Source: Actinomycetota bacterium
Lineage (GTDB): Bacteria > Actinomycetota > Thermoleophilia > BMS3ABIN01
Direction: 5' to 3'
DNA length: 64,000 nucleotides
Assembly: GCA_016235065.1 (NCBI GenBank)
Contig: JACRMB010000007.1
Location: 62,001-126,000, forward strand
Part shown: positions 41,876 through 50,175 of the stretch, in pieces
How positions within the stretch are numbered: the stretch's first letter is position 1
Layout of the letters: each line of letters opens with the position of its first letter
The notes under the pieces: generated by a model
What the model saw: only the letters and a program-made list of their open reading frames with translations
What the model was told of the DNA's origin: nothing
Database searches by the model: none
Translations under genes and position numbers: made by a program

Positions 41876-42298
41876 TTAAAGCAGCACAGCCAGATTCATG
41901 TTCTCCACGTTCTCGTCTTCACGAGCCCGCATATTACTGAGGATCTCAATGGTTCTTATGAACTCCCCTGCAATGTGTTTTGCTAAACGTCCTGAGATTC
42001 CACCATATCCCCCCACTATTCTGAAGGGCCTGAAGTATACCATCCCGTTATGGATAACGGGAACCTGCCCCTCTCCTAGAAAGGTAGTGCCTGATGAATT
42101 TATTCTCAAACGTTCTTCTAGTTCTAATTCGAGATCCAGATTAGCCTCGAATTTGGGGAATGTCATGTGAAGGCCATACACCTCTAACGCAATACGCTTC
42201 GACTTTCCATCATCGATGTATTGAAAGAGCTTTTCGATAGAAGGAAAAATTATATTCCATGCCTTCTCGATCAGTTCTTGCCCTATCACATTTTGCAT
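41876..42298 (-). CDS. Hypothetical protein
   Basis: 140 residues, not recognised. The N-terminal helix (LIEKAWNIIFPSIEKLFQYI) is followed by beta-like segments (KRIALEVYGLHMTFPKFEAN, TTFLGEGQVPVIHNGMVYF), a glycine-rich turn GGYGGISGRLAKHI and a helix. No cysteines, no membrane segment. It is last on the leftward strand, 191 bases after the UPF0489-like gene, and may or may not belong to that operon. Confidence 0.6.
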   Translation of the reverse strand: MQNVIGQELIEKAWNIIFPSIEKLFQYIDDGKSKRIALEVYGLHMTFPKFEANLDLELELEERLRINSSGTTFLGEGQVPVIHNGMVYFRPFRIVGGYGGISGRLAKHIAGEFIRTIEILSNMRAREDENVENMNLAVLL

Positions 42299-42489
42299 GA
42301 TGCGCTCCTTTTACTCACTTTCCAGGACTGGAACTGCCCATGAGCCTGCTCAGGCAGAACCCAGCCCTAGAAAAGCTAAGGAGCTCAATAATAGATATAT
42401 CACAAATAATAAAAATTGTATACAGTTTTGGTCTACAGTATTTCTTGAGAAAGCAGCATTTGTTGAAACTGAGAGTTTAGAAAATGCTT

Positions 42490-43254
42490 TTAGAATTCTT
42501 CGATGTAGCTTCTTATCAAATCAACGAGGGCATCAGAAGTCGCAGGTGTATATTCTGGCGAAAGGCTCAGGATAACCAAATCAAACGGTTTCTCGGCCTG
42601 ATATTCAGCAACAGAAACCATTTCAAAAGGTATCTCGGGCTCGCATTCTATAATATCCTCATATTCGAGGTCATTCACATCTTTATTATTTTCAAAGCCA
42701 CGTTCACAACGTTTTAGTTCGATGATTCCTGAGTTTCGAGAGAAATCTTTGAAATGTAAATGGATAAGGTCATTTCCACCGCGTTCATGATGTACATAAG
42801 TTAGACGTGATATCCATTGACATGCTATTGCAAATGCAAGGTAGTTCCCAGGTAAAATTCCGTAAGAATTGCCGCGTTTCGGGTCGCTACGTTCAATTAC
42901 CGGTTTGTGCAACAGCTCTCCCATGATATAAACGTAAGCAGCATCTCCCAAACCCATATCTGCATGGGCATCTGCGTGAACGACTTCAAAAGGATTTCGG
43001 ATTCTCCCAGCTGTAATCTCCTCACGCCAATAATAAAAAGCCTCATCATGATGAGTAATAATTTTTCCTGGAGCCCTATTAACAGTGGAAAGCAAGCACT
43101 GCTGTTCCAAGAATAGTATTAGCCTTTCCTTAGGCCAAGGCCGATATTCCTCTTCATCTAGGCGAGAATCACCTTGCTGCCAGTGGGCTATATCCGAAAG
43201 GAAAAGATCAAGGTCGAGATCGAGAATGCGTTGTTGTGACAAGATCTTTGTCAA
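42490..43254 (-). CDS. UPF0489-like arginase-fold protein
   Basis: 254 residues from TTG directly after the protease stop, with only two bases between. ILDLDLDLFLSD and FEVVHADAHADMGLGD are the metal-binding blocks of the UPF0489 family, whose fold resembles arginase/deacetylase, with LVILSLSPEYTP as the last strand. The reaction is unknown; ureohydrolase-like or deacetylase-like chemistry is possible. Its fixed position behind an ImmA/IrrE protease and an HD enzyme is unusual. Confidence 0.72.
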   Translation of the reverse strand: MTKILSQQRILDLDLDLFLSDIAHWQQGDSRLDEEEYRPWPKERLILFLEQQCLLSTVNRAPGKIITHHDEAFYYWREEITAGRIRNPFEVVHADAHADMGLGDAAYVYIMGELLHKPVIERSDPKRGNSYGILPGNYLAFAIACQWISRLTYVHHERGGNDLIHLHFKDFSRNSGIIELKRCERGFENNKDVNDLEYEDIIECEPEIPFEMVSVAEYQAEKPFDLVILSLSPEYTPATSDALVDLIRSYIEEF

Positions 43255-43255
43255 T

Positions 43256-44047
43256 TTAAATGAACAGCTTTAGACTGCTCATTGAAACAATAAGGAATAC
43301 GACATCGTTCGATTGCTCATCTATGTCTAAAAATTGCACGTTTTCGAATTGATCCTTATCTCTTTTGCTGAGATACTCCTGAGCTAATTCCCGAAGCTTA
43401 CTCCTATCATCCTTCGACAGTGATGGGGAAGCAGCCGCGCCTTGTTTGATTAAGCGCCAATTATTATCTTCGCTCCTCATCCAACGACCCGCAATACCAG
43501 TTACCAACTCATAATCGGCTAGCATAATTCTTGCAGCCCAAGAACGGTTGATATTAAGATAAACATGTAGCTTTCGAAAAATAGTTTCGAGATTAGTTTC
43601 ACCAATAATTTCTAGAAACTCTAGGTGCTGTCTTGGTGCTAATAAATGTCGTGCAACGTCAAAACAAAAATGTTCTTCTCTTGTTTGATGAGTAATTAAT
43701 CTGCGGGGCTTGCTTTCAAGGGGACTTGTGTAGAATAACGTATGCGCTAACTCGTGAGCCACAGATGCTCTAAATCTTCGGGCTGGAAGGTCGGCATTGA
43801 CGCGAATTTGGAAGCCGTAATTTGTCGGCAACAACATCGCCCCACTTTCCATACCTGAAAAAGTCTCGATTTTTGAATTCAGGACTCGTGCAAGGCGATA
43901 GACTTCAACTGGTACGATGCGGCGATAGCTTGGGTGATTCATGTAGCCTTCAAGTAAAAAATTGGAGGCTTCCTTCACGGCCTGCTGCCAGACTTCCCCT
44001 TCTGCAGATAGCCACTCTTGGACTAAGTTGACGCTGGTTTCACTCAT
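43256..44047 (-). CDS. ImmA/IrrE-family metallopeptidase
   Basis: 263 residues. The zinc site HELAHTLFY lies in RASVAHELAHTLFYTSPL, with a downstream glutamate in REEHFCFDVARHLLAP as third ligand, the arrangement of ImmA/IrrE gluzincins, which cleave repressors in response to stress. The ATG overlaps the end of the upstream HD gene by eight bases (ATGAGTGA), so they are translated together. Its target may be an operon partner or a host repressor (inference). Confidence 0.85.
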   Translation of the reverse strand: MSETSVNLVQEWLSAEGEVWQQAVKEASNFLLEGYMNHPSYRRIVPVEVYRLARVLNSKIETFSGMESGAMLLPTNYGFQIRVNADLPARRFRASVAHELAHTLFYTSPLESKPRRLITHQTREEHFCFDVARHLLAPRQHLEFLEIIGETNLETIFRKLHVYLNINRSWAARIMLADYELVTGIAGRWMRSEDNNWRLIKQGAAASPSLSKDDRSKLRELAQEYLSKRDKDQFENVQFLDIDEQSNDVVFLIVSMSSLKLFI

Positions 44048-45731
44048 TTTCCTCAGATTGCTCTTCTGCTTTAGTGCCATCTAATTCGAGTTGATCTTTT
44101 GAATTTTTTACTTTTGACTTTTTCACAGGACTACTCTTTTCAGAAGCAGCCTCGCTAATAGCTTCATCAATTAACGACTCGTCAAATGACCCTCCTTCCA
44201 ACGCAGCATCTTCCTCTGTCATTTCTGTAACTCGACGAGAGACATCAGGAGCATATCTTGTTCTCCAGGCACCATTCACTTTTTCATAAATCTCAGCTGC
44301 TTCTTTAAAACGAGGATTTTGTTTCGCGTAAGTTTCGATAAACACCGGATCACAATCTATTCCTAGCTCCCTCGCTAATGCGTCGATGACTGCTGGTGCC
44401 TTTTCCATCTGTTCCGGATTAATCCCAATCCAAAATGTCCAGAGATCCAAGTATTGGTTTTCTATGGTTTCAACGCGATCATATACTCTTCGAAACTGAT
44501 CACGGACTTCCTGGCTCCGAAGTACGACAGGCTTATGCCATCCGCCGGACTGTTGCCAGATGACATTTGCTTTTACAAGCTTCATTCCTGACTTTCCTTC
44601 GGGACACCAGAGAACAAGTGAGCCACGTTGTAAATCGAGCCTATCTTCGATTTTGACGAGTAGTTCTTCTATTGCTTCTGAATTGCGCCATTTCACATCG
44701 AATTTGTCATCATCTGACTGGCTGTTCCTTCGATTCCAACTCTCCATGTCTTGCCGTTGAATCTTGAAAATACGCTTATATAGATTTCGTGACCGTAAAC
44801 GGTCAAGCAACATTTTGGCACCATCTCCTGTAGGCTTGTCAGGGGAATTCGCTGCCAGGCTTTCGAGGTATAGGAGAAAGGCTTCATCTCCCATATCCAA
44901 CAGTTTGGGTTCATCTTCTAAATTTGCAAGCCTTGCTGCGCGGGCTAACATTGCGCTTGCGATTGCCTTGGCGTGATGGTAAATGACGCGTTCAGTCAGA
45001 GCATACCTCATGTCAAGTAAGTCCATTATTGCCGAAACTATATCTGTACGAAGGCCGCCCTTTGTTAATTTTATGCATAGCCTTTCGTTGGTTCCTTCCG
45101 TCCCATCATCATCCCTAACCGTTTTTTCTGCCCTGGTGAAATAGTCATAGATGCGGTAATAGCCCGGTCGCTTCTCGATGCCAGTCCATGCGGCGTCGGT
45201 GGTGATGTAAGCGAGGAGATCAGCGCAAACGGTATTGCCGACAAGATCGCTCTTCCAATCCCGAACGGAGTCATTTGACGAGGAAATAGCGTGAAGTATT
45301 GGTGCCGCTCTATCAATGAGGGCTTGTGCATCATCGCCCACCTCACCCTTGAGTTTTTCAAGAACGTTTGAGACGCGCTCGCCCTTGTCGTGCTTTGGTA
45401 AAACTTCATTCTCGTCTTCCAGTGTGTGGCTAAAAGGAACGTGTCCCATATCATGCAAAAGGGCCGCCATTCTTACATCCGACCAGTCATTGCTACCTGC
45501 TTCAACCCCAATAGCATCGAGAAGCCTGGAAGCTTCGTCAAGACATTCAATACTGTGTCCTGCTCTCGTGTGGGTTGCACTAGGATAAACTAAATGAGCT
45601 AATCCAAGTTGTTTCAAATAAAACAGACGCTGAAAGACTCTGGTTCTTGTAATTTCAGCCTCAAGCTCTGTGAGCTTTACATCGCGGTTGGGTATGCGGA
45701 ATCTTTTATTTTTTTCGTCGAAGTCGCTCAA
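44040..45731 (-). CDS. HD-domain dNTPase-like phosphohydrolase
   Basis: 563 residues resembling dGTPase/SAMHD1-type enzymes. FQRLFYLKQLGLAHLVYPSATHTRAGHS leads into the first His, and MAALLHDMGHVPFSHTLED is the HD motif with the usual PFSH; NDSVRDWKSDLVGN and LAYITTDAAWTG complete the core (the last Asp). The C-terminal tail is acidic and lysine-rich (KSSPVKKSKVKNSKDQ) and probably disordered. Predicted to hydrolyse dNTPs or another nucleotide. It leads an operon with the protease and the UPF0489-like gene. Confidence 0.84.
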   Translation of the reverse strand: MSDFDEKNKRFRIPNRDVKLTELEAEITRTRVFQRLFYLKQLGLAHLVYPSATHTRAGHSIECLDEASRLLDAIGVEAGSNDWSDVRMAALLHDMGHVPFSHTLEDENEVLPKHDKGERVSNVLEKLKGEVGDDAQALIDRAAPILHAISSSNDSVRDWKSDLVGNTVCADLLAYITTDAAWTGIEKRPGYYRIYDYFTRAEKTVRDDDGTEGTNERLCIKLTKGGLRTDIVSAIMDLLDMRYALTERVIYHHAKAIASAMLARAARLANLEDEPKLLDMGDEAFLLYLESLAANSPDKPTGDGAKMLLDRLRSRNLYKRIFKIQRQDMESWNRRNSQSDDDKFDVKWRNSEAIEELLVKIEDRLDLQRGSLVLWCPEGKSGMKLVKANVIWQQSGGWHKPVVLRSQEVRDQFRRVYDRVETIENQYLDLWTFWIGINPEQMEKAPAVIDALARELGIDCDPVFIETYAKQNPRFKEAAEIYEKVNGAWRTRYAPDVSRRVTEMTEEDAALEGGSFDESLIDEAISEAASEKSSPVKKSKVKNSKDQLELDGTKAEEQSEENE

Positions 45732-45838
45732 GATTTTCCCACCCAGCTCGGTTTTTTTTGGGGAAACAATTATAGTCTATGGTGACTAAAAAAGAACCCT
45801 TTTCTTCAAAAGGCACATAAATAGATGTATCTTGAAAG

Positions 45839-45875
45839 AAAAAAGCGGAAAATTCGCGAGAACGCTCCGCTTTTT
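45839..45875 (-). terminator. Rho-independent terminator
   Basis: Arms AAAAAAGCGGA and TCCGCTTTTT around a 16-base loop. Located 29 bases after the stop of the leftward gene ending at 45904, and upstream of the HD operon, which it isolates. Confidence 0.8.
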
Positions 45876-45903
45876 CATATTGCTATATCACATTTACGTT
45901 GCT

Positions 45904-46485
45904 TCAGAGGCTTTCATTGAGTTGCAGCACCCATTCTGATCGGTTTGCAGCGCTCTCAACCTCTTTCTTATACTCAGCGGCGTGAAACAGGATCTCCTGT
46001 CGCACCAGCTCAATCTGCTTTTCCCTGAAAGCTGCTCCGCTTAAGGGTTTATCCGGAATAGCCTTGAGATTGCAATCGGCGTCGATGCTCTTTCCAAGCT
46101 TTGAAAGCATGAAATCCTTCAGGCTCCTATGACCTTGACTTGGCGGTTCCCATGCGCTCGCCTTGGAAAACATCGCTTCATATCGAATCTTCACTTTCTT
46201 CACCCTATCGTTATGCAACCGCGCTTCCTCGACCTCTCTTTCAAATTCGTCAACTGCCATTATTGATGCAGTCTCATCATCCCAGGCGTCGATTGTGGAG
46301 AGACGATCCATCGCATCTCGTAGCTTTTCGAGCTGCTCATTGCTGGGCTCGAATTTTTCTGGAATGGGCTCATTCTCCTCCAGCACACCGAGGAATATGC
46401 CTGAATTACGTGCGCACTGAATCGCAAAATGTGAAAAACTCACCTCTTTTCCATCGTAAATGTTTTTTGTGTACTCGTTTGGCAT
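45904..46485 (-). CDS. Hypothetical protein, phage-like
   Basis: 193 residues, mostly helical and charged, not recognised. EKLRDAMDRLSTIDAWDDET and EFEREVEEARLHNDRVKKVK suggest coiled coil; the C-terminus (AAFREKQIELVRQEILFHAA) is also helical. Similar charged helical proteins occur in phages and islands. ATG is preceded by AAGGAG. Divergent from dcm, with 194 bases between that hold both promoters. Confidence 0.6.
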   Translation of the reverse strand: MPNEYTKNIYDGKEVSFSHFAIQCARNSGIFLGVLEENEPIPEKFEPSNEQLEKLRDAMDRLSTIDAWDDETASIMAVDEFEREVEEARLHNDRVKKVKIRYEAMFSKASAWEPPSQGHRSLKDFMLSKLGKSIDADCNLKAIPDKPLSGAAFREKQIELVRQEILFHAAEYKKEVESAANRSEWVLQLNESL

Positions 46486-46679
46486 AGTAACTCCTTTGAA
46501 TTCAAGTAGCCAAAATCGTCATTTTGAATATAACAAAGTTATGATAATTTATCAACTATTATGTGAGTAGAAAATCCTCAATTCTAGGGAAAAATATCGG
46601 TTTCTAATTAGGGGGCGGGATTTCAGCCGTCCGTATTGAATTCTAAACTGAATAGAATAGAATCAGGTTTGCATTTGGC

Positions 46680-47936
46680 GTGGAGCAAAATCGTGTTTAT
46701 CATCGACCGTTTAGGAACTTTTTATTGCCGACTGAATTACTAAAAAAACCTTTTTCCACTAGCCAGGAGCCTAAGAGAGCCTCTAGGCAACACGTTTTCT
46801 ATGAGTTCTTTGCTGGCGGCGGGATGGCCAGGGCAGGCTTGGGCCGTCAGTGGAAGTGCGTTTTTGCGAACGAGATCGATAAGAAGAAGGCTGAAACATA
46901 CCGGGCAAATTGGGGAGCTCAGGATTTAAGTGTGCAGGATGTTAATCTCGTTACGCTGGATGATCTACAGGGTGAGGCAGATCTTTCTTGGGCGTCATTT
47001 CCGTGTCAGGACCTTTCATTGGCAGGTAATGGGATGGGTTTATGCGCTCAACGTAGCGGCACCTTTTGGCCCTTTTGGAAGCTAATGCGCGGGCTCGTCA
47101 AAGAGGGTCGAGGGCCAAGGCTAATAATTCTCGAAAACGTCTATGGCGCGCTCACGAGTCATAATGGACGTGATTTTGCTGAAATCGGTTCCGCATTGTC
47201 CGGTTCAGATTATTCTTTCGGCGCGGTAGTGATTGATGCAGTTCACTTCGTTCCCCAAAGTCGGCCAAGGCTATTTGTAATAGGGGTCAGAAAAGATTTA
47301 AGAATTCCTGACGAATTAAAGGCGGGATCTGCGGGCTTGCTTTGGCATCCAAAAGCCATCCTGGCCGCACATCGTAATCTTTCAAAGACCGCAGCGAAGA
47401 AGTGGGTATGGTGGGATATTCCAGCCCCATCAACTCGATCGATCTCTTTACCAGCGCTCATTGAGACAGAGCCAACCGGAACCACTTGGCACACTGCCAA
47501 AGAAACGGCTTACTTGCTGAAGCTCATGTCACCAACCAATAAGAAAAAAGTTGAATCGGCCAAAGCATCCGGCAAGCGGATGATTGGAACGGTTTATAGG
47601 AGGACAAGGAATGGTCAGCAACGAGCCGAGGTCAGATTTGACGAAATTTCAGGGTGTTTGCGAACACCAATCGGAGGGTCTAGCAGACAAACTATCTTAG
47701 TCGTTGAAAAGGGCAAGGTCAGGTCCCGGCTTCTTTCGACAAGAGAAGCGGCGCGTCTCATGGGCCTTAAGGACACTTATAAGATTCCTGACAACTATAA
47801 TGCTGCTTATCATCTTGCCGGTGATGGTGTTGTTGTTCCTGTCGTGGGGCACATAAGCAAACACGTTCTCGAACCCATTCTTGAAGCGAATTCCACAACC
47901 GCTAGGGAAAGCTCGGCTATTTCACCTCGTGCCTGA
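46680..47936 (+). CDS. DNA (cytosine-5)-methyltransferase
   Basis: 418 residues starting at GTG. Motif I FYEFFAGGGMARAGLGRQW, motif IV SWASFPCQDLSLAG with the catalytic cysteine in PCQ, motif VI ILENVYGAL (ENV), motif VIII FVPQSRPRLFVIGVR (QxRxR), and a C-terminal motif IX-X around RLLSTREAARLMGLKD. A complete m5C enzyme, the modification half of a restriction-modification system with the overlapping downstream gene; sequence specificity unknown. Confidence 0.94.
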   Translation: MEQNRVYHRPFRNFLLPTELLKKPFSTSQEPKRASRQHVFYEFFAGGGMARAGLGRQWKCVFANEIDKKKAETYRANWGAQDLSVQDVNLVTLDDLQGEADLSWASFPCQDLSLAGNGMGLCAQRSGTFWPFWKLMRGLVKEGRGPRLIILENVYGALTSHNGRDFAEIGSALSGSDYSFGAVVIDAVHFVPQSRPRLFVIGVRKDLRIPDELKAGSAGLLWHPKAILAAHRNLSKTAAKKWVWWDIPAPSTRSISLPALIETEPTGTTWHTAKETAYLLKLMSPTNKKKVESAKASGKRMIGTVYRRTRNGQQRAEVRFDEISGCLRTPIGGSSRQTILVVEKGKVRSRLLSTREAARLMGLKDTYKIPDNYNAAYHLAGDGVVVPVVGHISKHVLEPILEANSTTARESSAISPRA

Positions 47937-48867
47937 TGCATTATTAAAAGCCCTGAAGGAGTTTCTCGAAGATAACCCTACTTTTGGGATGAAGGGGCCG
48001 CTATGCGTCGCATTGGTTGTTACTGACCAGGCTCAAAAATATGGATTACCTCTTGAGCCGGACAATTTACTCACGGGAAGGGGAGGTCAGGTTGCTGGGC
48101 TGAGCGGTGGAGCCGTCCAAACAATACTTAATAGACATGGGATTGACAGACCCCTTGCTAAAGAAGGAGGCAGAACAAGTCGCGGAAGCATCGATAATAT
48201 GAGGCTTTTTGTGGATTTTCTCAATCATTTGGAAGCTGAAGGATTGGTGGACTTCGAGGTTATAGAATCCTTCTGGATCAACCAGACCAAGGAGTTCTTT
48301 GCAAGCAAACCCTTCAAACTAAAACTTGATGCCTCCCGCAGCATCGTTTTCATAGTGCGAGATTTGCTGGACCAAACAAGAGCACGGGAAAAAGAAATGC
48401 CCGGCGTTCATTATGCAGGCGCGGTCATTCAACATCTTGTTGGAGCCAAGTTAGATTGTGTACTTGGTACTGGAAACATTGAGCATCACAGTTTCTCAAC
48501 TTCTGACCAGCAAACAGGCAGGCACGGTGATTTCTTTACTGGTGACGTCGCGGTACATGTAACCACTGCACCAAACGAAGCTGTAATTGACAGATGTCAG
48601 ACAAATCTAAATGAAGGCCATCGCCCGATCTTGATCACCCTTGAAGATAAGGTTGAGTATTCAAAGATTACAGCAGATCAGCGAGGGTTAGGTGAGCGGA
48701 TCGATGTATTCGGGATCGAACAGTTCGTGGCAGCCAACATTTATGAATTAGGTGGCTTTGCAGGTGAGGGTAGGAAAACGACCATCGCCGATCTGATCAA
48801 GCGTTACAACGAAATTATTGAATCAGCAGAAACTGACCACAGTATGAAGATTGCCTTCCAGGGCTGA
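47929..48867 (+). CDS. DUF4928 family protein, probable restriction endonuclease
   Basis: 312 residues from GTG 47929, which overlaps the methyltransferase stop; TTG 47881 is an alternative. Typical DUF4928 segments: LVVTDQAQKYGLPLEPDNLL, GRGGQVAGLSGGAVQTIL and, in the C-terminal half, HYAGAVIQHLVGAKLDCVLG with GDFFTGDVAVHVTTAP. This family stands next to m5C methyltransferases, so it is probably the cognate restriction enzyme. No PD-(D/E)XK is obvious, though the late acidic/lysine stretch ILITLEDKVEYSKI could serve. Confidence 0.8.
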   Translation: MPDALLKALKEFLEDNPTFGMKGPLCVALVVTDQAQKYGLPLEPDNLLTGRGGQVAGLSGGAVQTILNRHGIDRPLAKEGGRTSRGSIDNMRLFVDFLNHLEAEGLVDFEVIESFWINQTKEFFASKPFKLKLDASRSIVFIVRDLLDQTRAREKEMPGVHYAGAVIQHLVGAKLDCVLGTGNIEHHSFSTSDQQTGRHGDFFTGDVAVHVTTAPNEAVIDRCQTNLNEGHRPILITLEDKVEYSKITADQRGLGERIDVFGIEQFVAANIYELGGFAGEGRKTTIADLIKRYNEIIESAETDHSMKIAFQG

Positions 48868-49294
48868 TAAATCTGCAGCTGCCAAGCGCAGTGAGATAAT
48901 GCGGGCCGTTCATTCTGAGGACACTGGTCCTGAAATGATAGTCCGTAAGCTAGTACACTCTCTCGGTTTTAGGTATCGCCTTCACGTATCGACTCTCCCC
49001 GGGAAACCAGACCTAGTTTTTCCGTCCAGAAGGAAAGTTATATTTGTCCACGGATGCTTCTGGCATGGCGACAGTTGTAAGCGAGGCAAACGAGTTCCCA
49101 AAGGAAATCGCGACTATTGGGTTAAGAAAATCAGTCGGAACGTTGAGCGGGATAAGAAGAACCAGAAATTATTAAATGAGCTTGGCTGGGACTATTTGAT
49201 TATCTGGGAGCATGAATTGAAAGATTTGGCGCTCGCAGAAAACCGAATTGTTAGTTTTCTAGACCCAACAAGATATAAGTCAAATGGAAAATAA
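48851..49294 (+). CDS. vsr: Very short patch repair endonuclease Vsr
   Basis: 147 residues, TTG start overlapping the preceding gene. Nicks next to T in T:G mismatches formed when 5-methylcytosine deaminates. Motifs: RSEIMRAVHSEDTGPEMIVR, FRYRLHVSTLPGKPDLVFPS with the catalytic aspartate, VIFVHGCFWHGDSC with zinc ligands, and DYWVKKISRNVERDKKN. Placed after an m5C methyltransferase, it protects the host from methylation-induced mutation. Confidence 0.95.
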   Translation: MPSRADKSAAAKRSEIMRAVHSEDTGPEMIVRKLVHSLGFRYRLHVSTLPGKPDLVFPSRRKVIFVHGCFWHGDSCKRGKRVPKGNRDYWVKKISRNVERDKKNQKLLNELGWDYLIIWEHELKDLALAENRIVSFLDPTRYKSNGK

Positions 49295-50090
49295 CCGCTC
49301 GAAATCTGTACCGGCGTTAACATCCGGTCAGCTAGAAGCGCTTTGTAAAACTTTAGCTGATACTTTTTCTGGTCTAACAGGCTCAGAAATCGGTCATATT
49401 CTGAATCAAATTCGGGTCGCTGATATATCGCCGATAATGACCAAATGGAAACGCCTTTATAACGCTTTAGTAGAGCGTCAGAATCGGGATCAAAGTGGAG
49501 ATCGTGTCTTTGCCTTCATTGCTCGGGCAATGGAGCCAGCTCGTTATGCAGGTCAAATTGATTTCTTTGAACAAAGAGTACAAGAAATTAATGTCACATT
49601 GTCATATCTCGGATATGAGTTTCATGAGGATGGCAAGTTCCATCGTTGCAAGCAAGCAAAAACGTTATCCGAAGCCGAGGAAAGAGCTAACCGAATGCGA
49701 TCCCTACTTATTAAACGTAATATTCATCCTGACGTTATCAAATTTTGTCGAGCCGAACTCATGAAAAATAATTGTTTTCATGCCGTTCTCGAAGCTTGTA
49801 AAAGCGTAACCGCAAAGATCAGAGATCGCACCGGACTGACCAGCGATGGAGCTCAACTAATACAGGAAGCATTTGGAGGTAATAGCCCGCTTCTCAGGGT
49901 AAACTCCTTTTCTTCAGAAAGTGAGAAAGGAGAACAAAGAGGTTTTATGAATCTTGCCATCGGCTTATTCGGGACGTTTCGTAATCCGACTGCTCATGAG
50001 GCAAGAATTCGCTGGCCTCTCAACGAAGAAGATGCATTAGATCTCTTTGCCTTAGCTTCTTATGTGCATCGCAGAATTGAACGAATTTAG
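49284..50090 (+). CDS. TIGR02391/Ymh family protein
   Basis: 268 residues overlapping vsr by eleven bases. The C-terminal half carries the Ymh signature: FHAVLEACKSVTAKIRDRTG, GLFGTFRNPTAHEARIRW and EDALDLFALASYVHRRIERI. The R-N-P-T-A-H pattern is HEPN-like, suggesting RNA binding or cleavage. Ymh proteins are common inside restriction-modification and defence clusters, but their activity is not settled. Confidence 0.82.
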   Translation: MENNRSKSVPALTSGQLEALCKTLADTFSGLTGSEIGHILNQIRVADISPIMTKWKRLYNALVERQNRDQSGDRVFAFIARAMEPARYAGQIDFFEQRVQEINVTLSYLGYEFHEDGKFHRCKQAKTLSEAEERANRMRSLLIKRNIHPDVIKFCRAELMKNNCFHAVLEACKSVTAKIRDRTGLTSDGAQLIQEAFGGNSPLLRVNSFSSESEKGEQRGFMNLAIGLFGTFRNPTAHEARIRWPLNEEDALDLFALASYVHRRIERI

Positions 50091-50175
50091 TAGAGCTAAA
50101 GATTCCTATGACTTGACTGCGCGAGCGATTGGTCATGTAATAAGCGGTATTATTCAACTTCTGGGCGGGCAATAA

